Below, piece after piece: positions 1-9,534 of a stretch of DNA of 64,000 bases. The DNA is from Gammaproteobacteria bacterium (GTDB lineage Bacteria > Pseudomonadota > Gammaproteobacteria > Xanthomonadales > SZUA-36): positions 62,001 to 126,000 of the forward strand of contig JAJFLB010000016.1 in assembly GCA_021772915.1 (NCBI GenBank), written 5' to 3'. Below the pieces are notes generated by a model. That model was not told the DNA's origin. It did no database searches and was given only the letters and a program-made list of their open reading frames with translations. Both the position numbers and the translations under genes were made by a program. Within the stretch, counting starts at the first letter, position 1. Every line of letters starts with the position of its first letter.

Positions 1-1
1 T

Positions 2-214
2 CCACAATTTCAAGCTCACAAAGGGCCAGCGATATGTGTGGTCGTCATGGATCCTGAACAACTTTTCGTGCCTAAACTTTCCTTGGCCCAGCAGCCTGAT
101 GGTAGTTTGGTGTCACCACCGCTTGAAGATTTGTCGCCTTTGATTCCCCGTGATGAACTGAGGCAAATCATGATTGCGGGCCTGCACCCCAAATCAAGTG
201 CTCTGGAAGAATAA
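2..214 (+). CDS. TPP-dependent enzyme, acetolactate-synthase-like (C-terminal fragment)
   Basis: The window opens inside this gene; about 70 C-terminal residues are readable, ending at TAA 212-214. The fragment has the end of a thiamine-diphosphate-binding domain as found in acetolactate-synthase-like proteins of O-antigen loci: a GPAICVVVMDPEQ strand, then PKLSLAQQPDGSLVSPPLEDL and a short helical tail. The family decarboxylates a 2-oxoacid and transfers the resulting C2 unit. In yersiniose A synthesis the family member YerE attaches such a unit to a CDP-4-keto-3,6-dideoxysugar. The next gene starts 8 bases downstream, so it is probably co-transcribed with the DmpF/DmpG-like pair and the CDP-dideoxyhexose genes. 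A YerE-like role is inferred from that context; cofactor-binding and substrate residues lie outside the window. Confidence 0.75.
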   Translation, partial: PQFQAHKGPAICVVVMDPEQLFVPKLSLAQQPDGSLVSPPLEDLSPLIPRDELRQIMIAGLHPKSSALEE

Positions 215-222
215 TAAAAACC

Positions 223-1101
223 ATGAGCGATGAATTCAAAAAGTTAAGAATTGCCATACTTGGTAGTGGCAATATCGGAACCGACCTGCTTGTCAAATCA
301 ATACGTTCTCCACATTTGGAATGTACTCTCTTCATTGGACGCAACATGGGCTCACCAGGCATGCATAAGGCCAATGAGTTGGGAGTGAGGATATCGGATC
401 AAAGTATCCAGGCTATCCAGGACGATCCTGATTGTTGTGACATTGTCTTTGACGCAACGTCGGCAATGGCTCACGTCAAACATTGGCCGATACTGAAAAA
501 TCTGGGTAAATACGTCATCGATTTAACACCCTCAAATGTGGGTGAAATGTGCGTTCCTTCAATAAACCTGAGGGAGAAGTCAAGTGCAATGAACGTCAAC
601 ATGATTACTTGTGGTGGCCAGGGCTCGGTCCCGATTGCCCACGCTATTTCAGAAGTTCACAAGGACATTGAGTATATTGAGGTTGTTTCCAACATATCTT
701 CACGAAGCGCCGGGCCAGCTACCCGACTGAATTTGGACGAGTACATTGGTACCACGGAGGCGGCCATACAGAAATTTTCCGGAGCCAAGCAGTCCAAGGT
801 GATACTCACCCTAAATCCTGCAAACCCTTGTGTGGACATGCAGACCACCGTAATGGTCAAAATGAGTTCCGGAAATCTTGACAAGATAACCAAGAGCATT
901 AATGACATGGTCATCCGGGTCCAGGAATATGTGCCAGGCTATCACCTGGTTGTAGACCCGGTGTTTGAGAATGAACGCCTGGTGGTCATGGTGAAGGTTC
1001 GTGGACTCGGCGATTACCTGCCAAGATATGCGGGTAATCTCGACATTATCAATTGTGCCGCTATAGCGGCAGCGGAGCATTATGCAAAAACGAAATTATG
1101 A
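223..1101 (+). CDS. Acetaldehyde dehydrogenase (acetylating), DmpF/MhpF family
   Basis: The family catalyses acetaldehyde + CoA + NAD+ to acetyl-CoA + NADH. The 292-residue protein has an N-terminal Rossmann motif (AILGSGNIGTDLL, residues about 11-23). The catalytic cysteine lies in the motif MITCGGQGSVPIAHA near residue 130, followed by the dimerisation domain with SSRSAGPATRLNLDEY. It is slightly shorter than the roughly 310 residues of catabolic members. Its end overlaps the start of the aldolase gene by 20 bases, the usual arrangement for the channelling DmpFG complex. Its position in a polysaccharide operon, rather than with aromatic meta-cleavage genes, suggests a role in sugar-nucleotide modification or in disposal of a C2 by-product. 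The family call is firm; the physiological role is inferred. Confidence 0.9.
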   Translation: MSDEFKKLRIAILGSGNIGTDLLVKSIRSPHLECTLFIGRNMGSPGMHKANELGVRISDQSIQAIQDDPDCCDIVFDATSAMAHVKHWPILKNLGKYVIDLTPSNVGEMCVPSINLREKSSAMNVNMITCGGQGSVPIAHAISEVHKDIEYIEVVSNISSRSAGPATRLNLDEYIGTTEAAIQKFSGAKQSKVILTLNPANPCVDMQTTVMVKMSSGNLDKITKSINDMVIRVQEYVPGYHLVVDPVFENERLVVMVKVRGLGDYLPRYAGNLDIINCAAIAAAEHYAKTKL

Positions 1102-2119
1102 GGTTCTGATTTCTGATCCATCCCTGCGTGATGGTAACCACGCGGTTAAACACCAGCTTAGTGAGAAGCAGATCGCGACTTATGCCTCAGCAGCTAATGC
1201 CGCGGGTATACCTATCGTCGAAGTTGGGCACGGGAATGGACTCGGCGCTTCATCCCTGCAGGTTGGTCTGGCGAGGCTGTCAGACAGAGCAATACTCGAG
1301 GCTGCCAGGAAGGTCCTCACCAAGTCCAAACTGGGGATACACGTAATCCCTGGTTTTGCAACTATCAAGAAAGACCTCACCATGGCCATGGAGCTGGGAG
1401 TAGATGTATTTCGCATTGCATGCCACTGTACCGAAGCGGATGTCACTGAACGGCATATAGGTTTTGTCAGGGAGAAGGGGAAAGAGGTCTATGGCGTCTT
1501 GATGATGTCTCATATGGCACGCAAGGAAGTGCTGGTTGAAGAGGCCTCCAAAATGCAGGCCTATGGCGCAGAATCTGCCATTATCATGGATTCCGCTGGA
1601 GCATACCTTCCAGACGATGTCAGCGAACGCATAGAGGCCCTGGTTGAAGGTCTCAGCATTCCCGTTGGCTTCCACGGACACAACAATCTGGGCATGGCGG
1701 TGGCTAATTCTATTGCTGCGGTCAATGCGGGTGCGACGATCCTTGATGGCACTGCCAGAGGCTTTGGCGCCGGTGCAGGCAATACTCAGCTGGAAGTGCT
1801 GATTGCTGTGTTGGATCGTCTGGGATTCAAAACAGGTATCGACCTGTACAAAATTCTCGACGCGGCTGATATCGCTGAGGACGAAGTTATTGAAATTATC
1901 CCAACAATATCCTCGCTAAGCATCGTAAGTGGTCTATCCGGCGTGTTTTCAGGATTCGCTACACACGTTCGTAGGGTTGCAGCTGAATACGAGGTGGATT
2001 CCAGAGATATATTCTTCGAACTTGGCCGTCGAAAAATCGTTGCCGGCCAGGAAGATATGATAATTGAAGTAGCTACGACGCTGAGTAAGGAGAGGGCCGG
2101 TGAAAGGAAAAGTCACTAA
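1082..2119 (+). CDS. 4-hydroxy-2-oxovalerate aldolase, DmpG/MhpE family
   Basis: The family cleaves 4-hydroxy-2-oxoacids to pyruvate and an aldehyde with a divalent metal, or runs in reverse. The 345-residue protein has the full family pattern: the N-terminal metal/pyruvate motif DPSLRDGNHAVKHQ (residues about 11-24), the metal-binding GFHGHNNLGMAVANS near residue 200, and the C-terminal LGRRKIVAGQEDMI that belongs to the domain contacting the dehydrogenase. A GGAG at about 1074-1077 precedes the ATG. It overlaps the dehydrogenase upstream and the epimerase downstream (GTG at 2100), so translation is probably coupled. The two enzymes likely channel aldehyde between active sites. The true substrate may be pyruvate plus acetaldehyde or a modified 2-oxoacid. 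Confidence 0.9.
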   Translation: MQKRNYEVLISDPSLRDGNHAVKHQLSEKQIATYASAANAAGIPIVEVGHGNGLGASSLQVGLARLSDRAILEAARKVLTKSKLGIHVIPGFATIKKDLTMAMELGVDVFRIACHCTEADVTERHIGFVREKGKEVYGVLMMSHMARKEVLVEEASKMQAYGAESAIIMDSAGAYLPDDVSERIEALVEGLSIPVGFHGHNNLGMAVANSIAAVNAGATILDGTARGFGAGAGNTQLEVLIAVLDRLGFKTGIDLYKILDAADIAEDEVIEIIPTISSLSIVSGLSGVFSGFATHVRRVAAEYEVDSRDIFFELGRRKIVAGQEDMIIEVATTLSKERAGERKSH

Positions 2120-3158
2120 CAAAATGAACTCCTTCCTGGCAGAAGACCTTCGTCATGTCGTTTCTACATTGGACACGTCTGTATTGAACGGCTCGTGCGT
2201 CACAGTAACAGGTGCTTCTGGCTTTGTAGGGATGTGGTTCACGGAATTGTTGCTTTATCTCGCACGGGAGCAAAAAATTGAGCTTACGCTTAACTTGCTT
2301 GCAACGAATTTTGATGCAGCCAAGAATATGGCCCCCCATCTTTATGATAGTAATGAGAACGTTACGCTTATTGATGGCGATATCAAGGCTACCCACGAGT
2401 TACCTCAGGATACAGAATGGCTTGTCCACCTGGCAGCCTCCCCGGACGTCCGTGTGCATAATTCGAGGCCCATATATGCCTCCCAGACTATTACTCAAGG
2501 GACCTATGCTGTACTGGATTGTGCCACTCGTCTGTCTGGACTGAAGTGTATGATGAATGTCAGTTCAGGATATGTGCATGGTTTTCAAGCCAGTGCTCAA
2601 TTGATCGAGGAAAAGCATTTTAAGGGTTTTGACCCCAACGTCTTTTCCTCAGGCTATGCTGAAGCGAAGCGATATGCCGAGTCACTTTGTGCCATTTTCA
2701 GAAACCAATTTCGTTTGCCGATCGTAAATGTAAGGCCATTTTCATTCGTAGGGCCTTACCAGTCCGTGGATGCGCCCTGGGCGGTAAACAATTTCATTCA
2801 GGACGTTGTAAATCAGCGGGCTATTCGTGTACAGGGTGACGGATCTGCGGTTCGCAGTTACATGTATGGTGCCGACATGGCCTGGTGGTTGCTTAATATG
2901 ATGCTCAACGGTGATTCTGGTCATACATACAACCTGGGCAGTCCCGCGGCAGTTACGTTGAAGCAACTGGCGGAGAAAATAGGGACTATTTCGGAACATA
3001 AGACTTCAATAAACTACTCTAGGGCAGCTCTTTATTCCAAGCCTTCCTTTTTCGTTCCTTCAACACAACAAACCCAGAAGGATCTGGGCCTGGAATTGAA
3101 GTTTGATCTGGACGCGGCCTTGTCACGTACCATAGAGTGGTACACCCAGGTCAAATAA
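2100..3158 (+). CDS. NAD-dependent epimerase/dehydratase, sugar-nucleotide family
   Basis: Extended SDR of 352 residues acting on a nucleotide sugar. It has the Rossmann motif VTGASGFVGMW near residue 37, the HLAASPDVR segment, and the catalytic YAEAK (YxxxK) after a serine-rich strand (NVSSGYVHG). The start is taken as GTG at 2100 because AAGGAG lies at 2087-2092 with a 7-base spacer; ATG at 2124 is the alternative. It overlaps the aldolase gene by 20 bases. By analogy with YerF or the abequose/paratose synthases, it could reduce or epimerise the C4 keto group of the CDP-3,6-dideoxysugar made by the downstream ddh genes. That role rests on context; the family alone does not fix the reaction. 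Confidence 0.8.
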   Translation: MKGKVTNKMNSFLAEDLRHVVSTLDTSVLNGSCVTVTGASGFVGMWFTELLLYLAREQKIELTLNLLATNFDAAKNMAPHLYDSNENVTLIDGDIKATHELPQDTEWLVHLAASPDVRVHNSRPIYASQTITQGTYAVLDCATRLSGLKCMMNVSSGYVHGFQASAQLIEEKHFKGFDPNVFSSGYAEAKRYAESLCAIFRNQFRLPIVNVRPFSFVGPYQSVDAPWAVNNFIQDVVNQRAIRVQGDGSAVRSYMYGADMAWWLLNMMLNGDSGHTYNLGSPAAVTLKQLAEKIGTISEHKTSINYSRAALYSKPSFFVPSTQQTQKDLGLELKFDLDAALSRTIEWYTQVK

Positions 3159-3350
3159 GGCCGGGGTTCAGATACAAATGTCTTGAGACTGTCACGGATT
3201 GTCCTAAACCCGGTAGGCCATGAGTCCACTCTTACTTTTACATTAGTGACCACAATTAGAACTGAATAGACAGGGGCTGTCTCTTGGGAAGCCGAAAACC
3301 CAATCAGGGAAAGAGTATTGCGCGACTATCCGAGAAGCTGAACAGATATC

Positions 3351-3776
3351 ATGGTGAAAACAAATTCTGGCCCTGGTGTGATTTCCGTTGTATGCGGTTA
3401 CTTAAAGGTCACAAAAAGGTCCCTTGTACTTCGGTTTCTTCTCGTTGGTATTTTGAATACTGCGTTTGGCTATGGTATGTACGCGACATTTGTTTTCCTC
3501 GGCCTTCCGTATCTATATTCGCTTTTGATGGCGACTGTATTGGGCGTCGTTTTTAACTATTTCAGTCTGGGGAAGGTTGTGTTTCAAGGTGGGCGGGGAA
3601 AGTCTGCGTTTGCCAAATTTATTTCTGTATATGTTGCTTCGTATCTGTTTAACGCCTATTTGCTCGATACGTTGGTCACGGAGTTTCTGGTAAGTCCCTA
3701 TATGTCGCAGGGTATATGTCTTGTCCCAATTACAACTTTAAATTGGTTGATACTCAAAAACTGGGTTTTCAAGTAA
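3351..3776 (+). CDS. GtrA family membrane protein
   Basis: A 141-residue protein with about four hydrophobic helices and the GtrA pattern: FLLVGILNTAFGYGMY near residue 29, an FNYFSLGKVVF loop, and a C-terminal NWLILKNWVF. GtrA proteins are thought to flip undecaprenyl-phosphate-linked sugars across the inner membrane for O-antigen or teichoic-acid glycosylation. It lies between the epimerase and ddhD genes, 192 bases after the former and 14 bases before the ddhD start. It may move the lipid-linked sugar made by this operon. No partner GtrB or GtrC-type transferase is visible beside it. An overlapping ORF in another frame (3284-3556) is a shadow. Confidence 0.8.
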   Translation: MVKTNSGPGVISVVCGYLKVTKRSLVLRFLLVGILNTAFGYGMYATFVFLGLPYLYSLLMATVLGVVFNYFSLGKVVFQGGRGKSAFAKFISVYVASYLFNAYLLDTLVTEFLVSPYMSQGICLVPITTLNWLILKNWVFK

Positions 3777-3790
3777 AGCGTACAGTATTT

Positions 3791-4792
3791 ATGCAAAATA
3801 AAATTCGCCTAACACCCAGTGGAACTGAGTTTTTGTGTCAACAGGGACAGACAGTTCTTGAGGCGGCGCTTTCCAATAGTATCAACCTTGAATATGGTTG
3901 CTCCAATGGCCGCTGCGGGCAATGCAAAGCAAAACTACTGGACGGTCTTGTTGCTAACAGCTCTAATACTCCCGATGTTGAGATACCCGATGATTTCATA
4001 CTAACTTGCTGTTCCATCCCACAAACTGATTTATTGCTCAAAGCTCGGTATCTTCCTGAATTAAATGACATTAAATGCAAAACCATACCTGCGAAAGTAG
4101 ATAGTCTTGCATTTAAAAGTGCAAACATACTTGTGATGACTTTGAGAATCCCTCCTTCGGCAACATTCGAGTTTATTCCTGGTCAACACATTGATTTACT
4201 TTGGGATGGCTCAAAGCGGAGCTACTCTATCGCAAATTCCTCCGTTCGGGAAAGCAAAATAGATTTACATATCAAGAAAGTCGATGCCGGATTGTTTAGT
4301 AACTTCATGTTTAACAAGGTAAAGCCAAATGACGTGTTCAGACTATTTGGACCCTTGGGAACTTTTTTCTTGCGGGTGGGTACGGAGCCATTATTCTTCT
4401 TATGCACGGGTACCGGGTTTGCACCGGTTAAGGCAATGGTTGAAAGTTTGATTGAGGTACGATCCCTCAGGAAAATACACATATTCTGGGGAGGACGGAT
4501 TCTTGCTGACATTTATAGCGACCTTCCTTTTAAGTGGGCTGAGGAATTTAGTAATATCCAATTCACACCGGTACTGTCTCGCGAAACTAATTTGCCTGAT
4601 AATATCAAGCTTGGCTATGTGCAGAGTGCTTTGATTGAGCAATACAATGAATTGCACGAGGCAGAAGTCTACGCGTGTGGATCCGCACAAATGATCGATG
4701 ATGCGCAGAAACTTCTAGTTGAGAGCGGATTGAAGACGGATCATTTTTATGCTGATGCATTTGTGTCGTCGAATCAACCAAACCAGGAATAA
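3791..4792 (+). CDS. ddhD: CDP-6-deoxy-delta-3,4-glucoseen reductase (E3)
   Basis: NADH-dependent iron-sulfur flavoprotein that, with DdhC (E1), removes the C3 hydroxyl to make CDP-4-keto-3,6-dideoxyglucose. The 333-residue protein has a plant-type [2Fe-2S] ferredoxin domain with Cys37, Cys42 and Cys45 (YGCSNGRCGQC) and a fourth cysteine in LTCCS near residue 73. A ferredoxin-NADP reductase-like domain follows with the FAD motif RSYSIANSS and the nucleotide motif CTGTGFAPVKAM. The ATG at 3791 is chosen over an upstream in-frame start at 3716, because that would overlap the GtrA gene and add residues not expected before the ferredoxin domain. The stop is followed directly by the ddhA start at 4796. 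Confidence 0.92.
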   Translation: MQNKIRLTPSGTEFLCQQGQTVLEAALSNSINLEYGCSNGRCGQCKAKLLDGLVANSSNTPDVEIPDDFILTCCSIPQTDLLLKARYLPELNDIKCKTIPAKVDSLAFKSANILVMTLRIPPSATFEFIPGQHIDLLWDGSKRSYSIANSSVRESKIDLHIKKVDAGLFSNFMFNKVKPNDVFRLFGPLGTFFLRVGTEPLFFLCTGTGFAPVKAMVESLIEVRSLRKIHIFWGGRILADIYSDLPFKWAEEFSNIQFTPVLSRETNLPDNIKLGYVQSALIEQYNELHEAEVYACGSAQMIDDAQKLLVESGLKTDHFYADAFVSSNQPNQE

Positions 4793-4795
4793 TTG

Positions 4796-5569
4796 ATGAA
4801 AGCAGTGATATTAGCGGGTGGTCTGGGTACACGAATTAGCGAAGAAACAGATTTAAGGCCCAAGCCAATGGTGGAAATCGGCGGCAAGCCGATTTTGTGG
4901 CATATCTTGAAAATATATTCTAAACACGGCATCAACGATTTTGTTATTTGTTGTGGTTACAAAGGCTTTGTCATTAAAGAGTACTTTGCTGATTATTTTT
5001 TACATATGTCAGATGTTACTTTTAACATGAGTGAAAACACCATGAAGGTTCATCACAAGAGATCTGAGCCGTGGCAAGTTACTTTGGTTGAAACAGGTGA
5101 AAAGACCATGACAGGGGGTAGGTTGAAGCAAGTATCAAACTACCTTAAAGATGAAGATTTGATTTGTTTCACCTACGGAGACGGTGTGGGTGACATTGAT
5201 GTTACTGAGAGCATAAGATTTCACAAGAAACACGGTAAATTGGCGACACTAACGGCCGCACGCCCACCCGGTCGCTTTGGCGCTTTGGACATCAAGGAGA
5301 ACCAGGTTTCGACTTTTAAGGAGAAACCAAAAGGTGATGGTGAAGTGATCAACGCCGGCTTCTTCGTACTTTCTCCAAAAGTAATCGACTACATAGACAA
5401 TGACTCAGTCGTTTGGGAACAAGGCCCGCTTAAGCAACTGGCTAAGGACAAAGAGTTAATGGCTTTTCAACACAACGGTTTTTGGCATCCAATGGATACG
5501 TTACGAGATAAAATGTACCTGGAAGAGTTGTGGGCAGGGGGCGACGCCCCCTGGAAAGTGTGGAACTAG
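4796..5569 (+). CDS. rfbF: Glucose-1-phosphate cytidylyltransferase
   Basis: Makes CDP-glucose from CTP and glucose-1-phosphate, the first committed step of CDP-3,6-dideoxyhexose synthesis. The 257-residue protein begins with the nucleotidyltransferase signature [18 protein letters not shown] and continues with [19 protein letters not shown]. It also has the family segments [11 protein letters not shown] and [10 protein letters not shown], and ends near [11 protein letters not shown]. The ATG at 4796 directly follows the ddhD stop. A TTG at 4793 is in frame but less likely. The next gene starts on the last base of its stop codon. The length and all motifs match RfbF/DdhA. Confidence 0.95.
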   Translation: MKAVILAGGLGTRISEETDLRPKPMVEIGGKPILWHILKIYSKHGINDFVICCGYKGFVIKEYFADYFLHMSDVTFNMSENTMKVHHKRSEPWQVTLVETGEKTMTGGRLKQVSNYLKDEDLICFTYGDGVGDIDVTESIRFHKKHGKLATLTAARPPGRFGALDIKENQVSTFKEKPKGDGEVINAGFFVLSPKVIDYIDNDSVVWEQGPLKQLAKDKELMAFQHNGFWHPMDTLRDKMYLEELWAGGDAPWKVWN

Positions 5570-6654
5570 TGATCAGTTCGGACTTCTGGAAAGGCAAGCG
5601 GGTCTTTTTGACCGGGCATACCGGCTTCAAGGGTGGCTGGCTGTCCTTGTGGCTGCAGGAAATGGGTGCCGTGGTTAAAGGATTCTCGTTAGAGCCACCT
5701 ACCAAGCCCAGTATATTCGAAGTGGCCAAAGTTGCTGATGGAATGGTGTCTCAAACTGCGGATGTAAGAGATGCCGAGATACTTTATGAAAGTGTCAGTA
5801 CTTTCAAGCCAGACATCGTTTTTCATCTGGCGGCGCAGTCTTTGGTGCGCTTATCGTATGATATTCCCACTGACACCTATGCCACGAACATAATGGGTAC
5901 AGTTCATTTGTTGGATGCATGCCGGAAAGTGAAGGGCATTAAAGCTATCGTCAATGTTACCAGCGACAAGTGTTACGAAAACAAGGAATGGCTGTGGGGC
6001 TATCGTGAAAATGAACCCATGGGTGGCTATGATCCTTACAGCAGTAGCAAAGGCTGTGCAGAGTTGGTTACAGCTTCATTTCGTCAATCGTTTTTCGATC
6101 CGGACAAATACCACGAACACGGAGTGGGGTTAGCATCTGTGCGGGCGGGTAACGTGGTGGGTGGCGGTGATTGGGCCATGGATCGTCTGGTTCCAGACGT
6201 ATTGAGTGCATTTCAACGAGGCAGCCCTGTTGAAATCAGGAGTCCAAATGCAATAAGACCCTGGCAGCATGTGCTTGAACCATTGTCTGGGTATATCGTT
6301 TTGGCCGAAACTCTTTGCCGCAACGGAGCTGAATTTTCAGGACCCTGGAATTTTGGACCTGACGGGCAAGATGCCAAACCGGTGCAATACGTAGTACAAC
6401 AATTGGCTGAAAACTGGGGGGGCGACGCCAAGTGGTTTCTGAGTGAGGGCGAGCATCGGCATGAGGCACACTATCTGAAACTGGATTGCACGAAGGCAAC
6501 GATGAGACTAAATTGGCACCCCGTTTTGAGCTTGACTGACACCTTGGACATGACAGTGGCATGGCACAGAGCTTGGTTGGACGACAATGATATGCATGAA
6601 TATACGTTGACTGAGATCAGAGACTACATGAATCGAAGGGCAAGTTTAAATTGA
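5569..6654 (+). CDS. rfbG: CDP-glucose 4,6-dehydratase
   Basis: Converts CDP-glucose to CDP-4-keto-6-deoxyglucose using bound NAD+. The 361-residue extended SDR starts with [20 protein letters not shown], which matches the typical RfbG N-terminus, so the GTG at 5569 (overlapping the rfbF stop as TAGTG) is preferred over the GTG at 5530. The dinucleotide-binding GHTGFKGGW, the [13 protein letters not shown] segment, [13 protein letters not shown] and the YDPYSSSK active-site region (YxxxK) are all present. It overlaps rfbH by four bases. It supplies the substrate for the DdhC/DdhD deoxygenation pair. Confidence 0.95.
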   Translation: MISSDFWKGKRVFLTGHTGFKGGWLSLWLQEMGAVVKGFSLEPPTKPSIFEVAKVADGMVSQTADVRDAEILYESVSTFKPDIVFHLAAQSLVRLSYDIPTDTYATNIMGTVHLLDACRKVKGIKAIVNVTSDKCYENKEWLWGYRENEPMGGYDPYSSSKGCAELVTASFRQSFFDPDKYHEHGVGLASVRAGNVVGGGDWAMDRLVPDVLSAFQRGSPVEIRSPNAIRPWQHVLEPLSGYIVLAETLCRNGAEFSGPWNFGPDGQDAKPVQYVVQQLAENWGGDAKWFLSEGEHRHEAHYLKLDCTKATMRLNWHPVLSLTDTLDMTVAWHRAWLDDNDMHEYTLTEIRDYMNRRASLN

Positions 6655-7967
6655 CTACAACAAAAGTGTTACGTAAACAAATCTCCGATTTGGTGGAAAA
6701 ATATGCGGAGCAGAAATATATAGAGCAACCTTTTGTGGAAGGACAAACTGTGGTCCCACCCTCGGGTAAGGTACTGGGAAGTAAAGAATTGCAGTATATG
6801 GTTGAAGCATCATTGGATGGTTGGCTGACGGCCGGACGCTTTAACGAGGCTTTTGAAAAACGCTTGGGAGACTTAATTGGCCTGCCTCATGTATTAACCA
6901 CGACATCGGGCTCTTCGGCCAATTTATTGGCTCTCACAGCCCTGACATCCGCCAAACTGGGTGACAAAGCACTTAGGCCAGGCGATGAGGTCATCACTGT
7001 TGCAGCAGGCTTTCCTACAACGGTTAATCCAGCTATCCAAAACGGCTTAATACCTGTTTTCGTCGATGTAGACAATCAGACGTACAATGTTAATGCCGCC
7101 TTAATTGAAGGCGCGGTAACCGATCAGACCAAGGTCATAATGATGGCCCATACGCTGGGGAATGCCTTTGATATCAATGAGGTGAAACGTGTGGCTGATA
7201 AATACAATCTCTGGCTGATTGAAGATTGTTGCGACGCCCTGGGTACAACTTATGGTGGTCAGATGGTTGGTACTTTTGGTGATATAGCAACAATCAGTTT
7301 TTACCCCGCCCACCACATCACCATGGGTGAAGGAGGGGCGGTACTTACGGGCTCAACGGAGCTTAAAACCATCATCGAGTCATTTCGAGATTGGGGTCGG
7401 GATTGCTACTGCGACCCTGGTTGTGAAAACACATGCGGAAAGCGTTTTGATCAACAGTTGGGCACGCTTCCGCCTGGCTATGATCACAAGTATACGTATT
7501 CACACTTGGGCTATAACCTAAAAATAACTGACATGCAAGCAGCATGCGGTTTGGCGCAGTTAGACAATGTGGATCAGTTTATCGAAGCGCGTAAGACTAA
7601 TTTCAAATATTTAAAGAATGCACTAATGAGTTGTGAGGAATTTATCGAGTTGCCAAAGGCCACAGAAGAATCAGATCCTTCGTGGTTTGGATTTCCCGTC
7701 ACGCTGAAAGAAACCACTGGTGTAAGACGAGTTGAATTGTTGACGTATCTGGATGAAGCCAAGATCGGAACGCGTCTTGTCTTTGCAGGTAACCTGACCC
7801 GTCAGCCATATTTCAAAAATGTAAAGTATCGTGTCCACGGCGATTTAAGTGTAACTGATCGCATTATGAATCAATCATTTTGGCTGGGTGTCTACCCTGG
7901 ATTGACCCAAAGACATTTGGACTATGTGGTTAGTAAAACTGAAGAGTTTTTTGGCATTGGGTTCTGA
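6651..7967 (+). CDS. rfbH: CDP-4-keto-6-deoxy-D-glucose 3-dehydrase (E1)
   Basis: PMP- and [2Fe-2S]-dependent dehydrase that works with DdhD to remove the C3 hydroxyl. The 438-residue protein has the aminotransferase fold of the DegT/DnrJ/EryC1 family. The Schiff-base lysine is replaced by histidine in [14 protein letters not shown] (His221), the hallmark of RfbH/E1. A cysteine-rich [17 protein letters not shown] near residue 250 supplies the cluster ligands. The start is TTG at 6651, overlapping the rfbG stop; the N-terminus then matches the family ([13 protein letters not shown], then [19 protein letters not shown]) with no ATG nearby. It is the last gene of the + strand operon. Confidence 0.95.
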   Translation: MTTTKVLRKQISDLVEKYAEQKYIEQPFVEGQTVVPPSGKVLGSKELQYMVEASLDGWLTAGRFNEAFEKRLGDLIGLPHVLTTTSGSSANLLALTALTSAKLGDKALRPGDEVITVAAGFPTTVNPAIQNGLIPVFVDVDNQTYNVNAALIEGAVTDQTKVIMMAHTLGNAFDINEVKRVADKYNLWLIEDCCDALGTTYGGQMVGTFGDIATISFYPAHHITMGEGGAVLTGSTELKTIIESFRDWGRDCYCDPGCENTCGKRFDQQLGTLPPGYDHKYTYSHLGYNLKITDMQAACGLAQLDNVDQFIEARKTNFKYLKNALMSCEEFIELPKATEESDPSWFGFPVTLKETTGVRRVELLTYLDEAKIGTRLVFAGNLTRQPYFKNVKYRVHGDLSVTDRIMNQSFWLGVYPGLTQRHLDYVVSKTEEFFGIGF

Positions 7968-8154
7968 GAGCCCTAACCCAGAATTTTAAGCAGGCCACTT
8001 TGGAGTTGATTCGTTGTAATCGCGACCTGACCCCACAGTTGCCGGTCTTCCGGAGCCAAATGTCAGGTCAACAAACCGAGCCCGAACAGGACTAATACGC
8101 CAGTGGTCCTGGGCTTGCCACAGATTCAATCATAGACCCTTCTTAACTGAACGC

Positions 8155-9534
8155 TTACATATTATCGTGAGATGAATCAGGCAGGCTATTAACAAACAGA
8201 CATCGCAGGACGATGAGAATTGACACCATTACCAAGTAGACAAGCGGTATTAAGTATCTAAATTCAGCGTGCCCTAGCATAGGAACCAATGGTAACCAGT
8301 TAAATACTCCTGCGATAGTAAGAAATGATATTAAAATCCTTTCCTTATTAAAAACCTTTGAACTGGGTAGAACTATTTTCCATAATCGAATACAAGAAAA
8401 AAGACCGAATGCTAACAATAGATACCACCAAGCATGGAACACCGGAGTGTAAAATTTCAAGTATTTAGCCAGTTCCTCAAATTTGGCGTAGAGTTTGGTT
8501 TTTCTTTGCTGCTGAATCCCGAGTTGCTCCGCTTTTTTACCGTCAGAATTAATCTCGAATGAAACTGCTGGTGTAGTTAACCAATAGTGATTTGTGACGT
8601 AGCGGGTGTAAATAAATGAACCTGGGTGATTTAGTATTATCCTGAGAGCTTCACCCACAAACTCGTCAGCACGATTTTTGTCTATTACGTACCATGGGTT
8701 ACCATGAAACGGTTTATGTGTATCTTTCATTTTTGATAAAATTTCTTCGTCATCCCCATATTTTATTTCTTCTCTAAGCATCTCTCTCGGGATGAGATTC
8801 TTGTTTTCAATTAAAGAAATGGAAATAAGATCATTGGAGTAAAACGCCTTAAAAAGTGAACTATGATGAACATCCAGTACTCGATTTAGTATTGGATTAA
8901 TTGCCAGGCTGCTGCCAAATAAAATCGTTGTACCAATAATAATCACCAGTTTACGGTGTTTCTGCGGATGGTAGTCAAGTGCATATAAATAGACGATCAG
9001 TAACTGAATAAAAAATACAAATGACGGTGCATTGTGTCTTCCAAGTAATGCGTATGTAGAAAAAAATACAGCGCTCAACAACAGATAGACATGCTTTACG
9101 CGAAATGAATAGAATAAAATGCAACCTATTGAAACCGATAGCCCTGATAAGACAATTGGATCGATCCAGTTGGTTAGATTAACCAATAGTAATGGTGGGT
9201 ATGATACAAGTAGTACCGAAGAAAACATTCGAGCAACGGGCTTGGTAAACAAAGCGGCTGATACTAACATTGCGCCAAGCAAATATAGCCCGCAATTGAC
9301 TATCAATAATCCACCATCACCGAAAAAATACATACCTAGCTTCATAATTAATATGTCAAAAACGGGCTTTTCATCATGTAACGGGACTAAATTCATCGCG
9401 TGTGAATACATCATAAAACTATCGTTTGAAAAGCCACCTGGATAGACGATATACATCGACAAGCCTAATATGCCCAAGCTGGGTAAAACCCAATAACCTG
9501 CAACTAATTTATTGAATAAGTTTGATATAGTCAT
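8155..9534 (-). CDS. Polytopic membrane protein, GT-C-like
   Basis: A 459-residue protein with roughly nine to eleven hydrophobic helices. A soluble stretch (residues about 230-345) lies between them. An early acidic loop after the first helix (YPGGFSNDSFMMYSH) and a late HAEFRYLIPLVYLV segment recall GT-C-fold polyprenyl-phosphate-sugar transferases, but no diagnostic motif is certain. The start is set at ATG 9534, because the 33 upstream in-frame residues are not hydrophobic and precede a natural MTISNLFNK start. It lies alone on the minus strand between the dideoxyhexose operon and a methyltransferase, so a glycan-modifying role is plausible. The AT-rich codon use differs from the catabolic genes later in the window. 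Confidence 0.55.
   Translation of the reverse strand: MTISNLFNKLVAGYWVLPSLGILGLSMYIVYPGGFSNDSFMMYSHAMNLVPLHDEKPVFDILIMKLGMYFFGDGGLLIVNCGLYLLGAMLVSAALFTKPVARMFSSVLLVSYPPLLLVNLTNWIDPIVLSGLSVSIGCILFYSFRVKHVYLLLSAVFFSTYALLGRHNAPSFVFFIQLLIVYLYALDYHPQKHRKLVIIIGTTILFGSSLAINPILNRVLDVHHSSLFKAFYSNDLISISLIENKNLIPREMLREEIKYGDDEEILSKMKDTHKPFHGNPWYVIDKNRADEFVGEALRIILNHPGSFIYTRYVTNHYWLTTPAVSFEINSDGKKAEQLGIQQQRKTKLYAKFEELAKYLKFYTPVFHAWWYLLLAFGLFSCIRLWKIVLPSSKVFNKERILISFLTIAGVFNWLPLVPMLGHAEFRYLIPLVYLVMVSILIVLRCLFVNSLPDSSHDNM

Noticed and set aside
3284..3556. 90-residue ORF overlapping GtrA
   Set aside because: GtrA in the other frame has the hydrophobic helices and family pattern.
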